From the NCBI GenBank assembly GCA_021793715.1, contig JAJYSF010000050.1, positions 1 to 6,552 of the forward strand: a DNA stretch of 6,552 nt. The letters run 5' to 3'. A model generated the notes under the pieces. It worked only from the letters and a program-made list of their open reading frames with translations. It was not told the origin of the DNA and ran no database searches. Below, one piece after another: positions 4,168 through 6,552 of the stretch (positions within the stretch are counted from its first letter, which is position 1; each line of letters starts with the position of its first letter). This stretch comes from Actinomycetes bacterium (lineage in GTDB: Bacteria; Actinomycetota; Actinomycetes; Actinomycetales; Microbacteriaceae). The position numbers were made by a program, and so were the translations under genes.

Positions 4168-6552
4168 CTATGGGGAGAACTCCCCATCCTGTGCCGACAG
4201 CTCGTCCTCGTCGTCGACGACGAGCGGCATCTGCATCGTGACCGACTGCCCGGCCTGCACGAAGATGCCTCGTCCGACCGGGAAGTCGGAGCGCTTGACG
4301 CGGCCGAACGGCACCTTGAAGACCGAGTCACCGTCGTACGCGTCCGGCTTCAGAACGATGCCCTGTCGTCCCATCTTCCACTCGCCGACGACGCCGACAC
4401 CGCTCGTCGCGCGCGAGACATCGGCCTCGCCGATCAGGATGTGGTCGCTGCTGTTGACGGCCTGCAGCATCGAGCGCATCGCGCGGTCGGCCGGCCCGTC
4501 GGCGAGGTGCGGAACATCCTCGATGACGATGAGGATCCGCCCGGCGTCCTCCTCGACGGCGAGGAGCTCCGTGAGCTCCAGCGCCAGCTCCTTCTCGTCG
4601 TTGGGGCGCGTCGCGCTCGCCACCCACGGCCGGAAGTCCTTCAGCTGCGCGCGCCGGCTGCCGAAGTGATACATCCTCACGTCGGGGTCGAAACGCTCGA
4701 TGGAGCGGATAAGCGCCTTGACCGCGTTCGTGCGACCGGATGCCGGTGGCCCGGCGACGACGAACGGGCCGAACGGATCGAAGCCGCGCGGAGCGAGCGT
4801 ATCGTCCGCCATGCCGAACGTCGGCAGACCGTCGACCGTATCGGGCAGATCCGACGCGCGAAGCTTCGTCGGCAGGGCGCCGATCTCGGGCACATCGCGC
4901 TCGCCGGCCTCGCGCAGCCGGTCGGCGAACGCTCGGATCGCCTTCGCCTGCTCGACGACGTTCTGCGTGCCGCCGAAGACGGCCACCTGCGCCTCGTGCT
5001 TGCCGATGATGCCGCGCCCCGCGGGCGACTGATCGTCGAGGATGTCGCGGGGAGCACCCATGAGCATGTACTGGTTGGCGTCTGCGAGCCGGAGGATCAC
5101 CCGGCGCGGAATGCTCGCGCTCACTCCCGTCGGCACGGCGCTCGCGCGATCGGCGGTCAGCACGATGTGCATCCCGAGCGTGCGTCCCTCACCGAGGAGA
5201 CGCATGAACACGCCGTAGAACCAACGCCTGCTGGCCGTCATCTCCCAGTCCTTGCGGAACGCCGGGTAGTTGTCCATCAGCACGATGATGCGCGACTTCG
5301 ACGGATCCGCGAGCTCGCGGTACTCGTCGAGGGTCGCCGCGTTCGCACGGGAGAACTCCGTGCCGCGACGATCCATCTCCTGGTCGAGCGTGCGCCACAG
5401 GCGCTGGATCCGCTCGGCGTCGTCGCCGTCAACCACGGATCCGACATACGGCAGCTCCGACAGGACGCCGAGTGCCCCGGAGGCGAAGTCGAGGCAGTAC
5501 ACCTCGACGGCGAGCGGCCCCTCGTGTCGACCGGCGCCGATCGCGATCGACTTGAGCAGGGTCGACTTGCCCGAGCCCGACGACCCGTACACGACCATCG
5601 AGCCGTCGCGGTCCGGCATGAACGCGACGGGATCCTGTCGCTGGTACTCGGGGACGTCCGCACGCGCGAACGAGATCTCCGCGTCGGCCTCAGCCGGAAG
5701 GTCATCGAGGTCGATGGGTGTGGCGAGTTCGTCGAGCCAGGGACGGCGCGGCATCGGCAGCTGCGCGGCCTCGTGCGCGCGGATGACGTTCTCGACGATG
5801 CGCTTCTGGTCGTTGGGCCCGAGGTCGTCGTCATGCACGTCCGAGTCGGCGAGGCCCTCGGGCTCCCACGGGGGCGTGGATCCGAATCGCAGCTCGGCGA
5901 CGGCGACCTCGGCGGGTGCCGACTCGTCCATGCGCGTCCATCCACCGGCGTACGCCGATTGGAACGGCGTCAGGCGCCCGGGGCCGGTCTTCGCGATCGC
6001 GCGGCCGGGAATCGACGGCGGGAACGACGCCGCGATCGGGTCGTCCACGACGTCACTCGAGTCGGACTCGTCGGCCATGCGCAGGGCGACGCGGAGGTTC
6101 GTGTTGGCGCGCAGGTTGTCCTTGATCACGCCCGCGGGGCGCTGCGTCGCCATGATGAGGTGGATGCCGAGCGAACGGCCGCGCTGCGCGATGTCGACGA
6201 CGCCGTCGACGAACTGCGGCACCTCGCCGGCGAGCGCAGCGAACTCGTCGATGACGAGCACGAGCGCGGGCGGCGTCTCGGGATCCTGCCGCTTCTCGAG
6301 CTCGAGCAGATCCTTCGCGTTCTTGCGGTTCAGCAGGTGCTCCCGGTGGTGCAGCTCGGCGCGAAGACTCGTCAGGGCGCGGGTGACCAGGTGCGGGCTC
6401 AAGTCGGTGACGAGACCGACGCAGTGCGGCAGCGCGACGCAGTCGGCGAACGCGGATCCGCCCTTGTAGTCGACGAACAGGAACGTCACGCGGTCGGCGC
6501 TGTGCGCGCTCGCGATGCCCAGCACCCACGCCTGCAGGAACTCGGACTTTCC
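4168..6552 (-). CDS. eccC: EccC/EssC-family T7SS FtsK/SpoIIIE ATPase, N-terminus missing
   Basis: Cytoplasmic part of the membrane-anchored motor that recognises and drives T7SS substrates. The 794 residues present hold three tandem FtsK-type ATPase domains (numbering from the window edge). Domain 1 starts inside its Walker A: the first residues are 'GKSEFLQAW', then 'FVDYKGG' (26-32), Walker B 'VLVIDEF' (97-103) with catalytic Glu, and 'ATQRPAGVIKDNLRANTNLR' (135-154). Domain 2 has an intact Walker A 'GSSGSGKST' (323-331), but its Walker B reads 'IIVLMDNY' (422-429), Asn in place of Glu. Domain 3 has a degenerate loop 'GPPASGRT' (601-608) with Arg for Lys, and 'ILIVIEDV' (673-680). Degenerate domains 2 and 3 are common in EccC and are thought to be regulatory or substrate-binding. 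The chain ends in an acidic tail, 'DDEDELSAQDGEFSP'. Family members are usually about 1300-1500 residues, so the transmembrane and any FHA domains lie outside the window. The stop is TAG; the WXG100 gene starts 83 bases later. Confidence 0.95.
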   Translation of the reverse strand, partial: GKSEFLQAWVLGIASAHSADRVTFLFVDYKGGSAFADCVALPHCVGLVTDLSPHLVTRALTSLRAELHHREHLLNRKNAKDLLELEKRQDPETPPALVLVIDEFAALAGEVPQFVDGVVDIAQRGRSLGIHLIMATQRPAGVIKDNLRANTNLRVALRMADESDSSDVVDDPIAASFPPSIPGRAIAKTGPGRLTPFQSAYAGGWTRMDESAPAEVAVAELRFGSTPPWEPEGLADSDVHDDDLGPNDQKRIVENVIRAHEAAQLPMPRRPWLDELATPIDLDDLPAEADAEISFARADVPEYQRQDPVAFMPDRDGSMVVYGSSGSGKSTLLKSIAIGAGRHEGPLAVEVYCLDFASGALGVLSELPYVGSVVDGDDAERIQRLWRTLDQEMDRRGTEFSRANAATLDEYRELADPSKSRIIVLMDNYPAFRKDWEMTASRRWFYGVFMRLLGEGRTLGMHIVLTADRASAVPTGVSASIPRRVILRLADANQYMLMGAPRDILDDQSPAGRGIIGKHEAQVAVFGGTQNVVEQAKAIRAFADRLREAGERDVPEIGALPTKLRASDLPDTVDGLPTFGMADDTLAPRGFDPFGPFVVAGPPASGRTNAVKALIRSIERFDPDVRMYHFGSRRAQLKDFRPWVASATRPNDEKELALELTELLAVEEDAGRILIVIEDVPHLADGPADRAMRSMLQAVNSSDHILIGEADVSRATSGVGVVGEWKMGRQGIVLKPDAYDGDSVFKVPFGRVKRSDFPVGRGIFVQAGQSVTMQMPLVVDDEDELSAQDGEFSP

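Noticed and set aside
5270..6469. Long plus-strand open frame opposite eccC
   Set aside because: Low-complexity Ser/Arg-rich translation antisense to a clear three-domain ATPase; a shadow frame.

Overview
The window reads as a high-GC actinobacterial chromosome segment, most likely from a Microbacteriaceae-type organism. This is inferred from the strong G/C preference at third codon positions, GGAGG-type ribosome sites, a GTG start and the type VII secretion (T7SS/ESX) gene content; nothing in the window fixes genus or species. All six genes lie on the minus strand in one tightly spaced, operon-like series, so the order of transcription runs from high to low coordinates. No stretch over 100 bases lacks a gene.

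In transcription order: (1) the last 794 residues of an EccC/EssC-family FtsK/SpoIIIE ATPase, the T7SS motor, cut by the window edge inside its first Walker A loop; (2) a 98-residue WXG100/EsxA-like protein that has no tryptophan at all; (3) a 236-residue protein with the WXG100-like (CpnT N-terminal type) secretion domain but no toxin domain; (4) a 246-residue protein with a short helical N-terminus, a Pro/Gly/Asn/Asp-rich repeated linker and a C-terminal PD-(D/E)xK nuclease domain of the PoNe type; (5) a 420-residue protein whose first ~245 residues are a PoNi-type (DUF1910/DUF1911) immunity protein, fused to an extra C-terminal domain I cannot name with confidence; (6) a DUF1444-like protein of unknown function that runs off the other edge.

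The genes form a coherent T7SS effector module. EccC drives export, the small WXG100 protein is a secreted partner or substrate, the WXG100-like protein probably acts as carrier or targeting subunit for the nuclease, and the PoNi-like protein protects the producer's own DNA. The most unusual points are that the carrier domain and the toxin domain, usually one polypeptide in actinobacterial T7SS toxins, are here two genes joined by a one-base TGATG overlap, and that the immunity protein carries an additional C-terminal domain. The toxin gene is clearly less GC-rich than eccC, which fits horizontal acquisition of the toxin module. A strong GC-rich hairpin between the WXG100 gene and the carrier gene could act as an attenuator that separates high WXG100 expression from low toxin expression.
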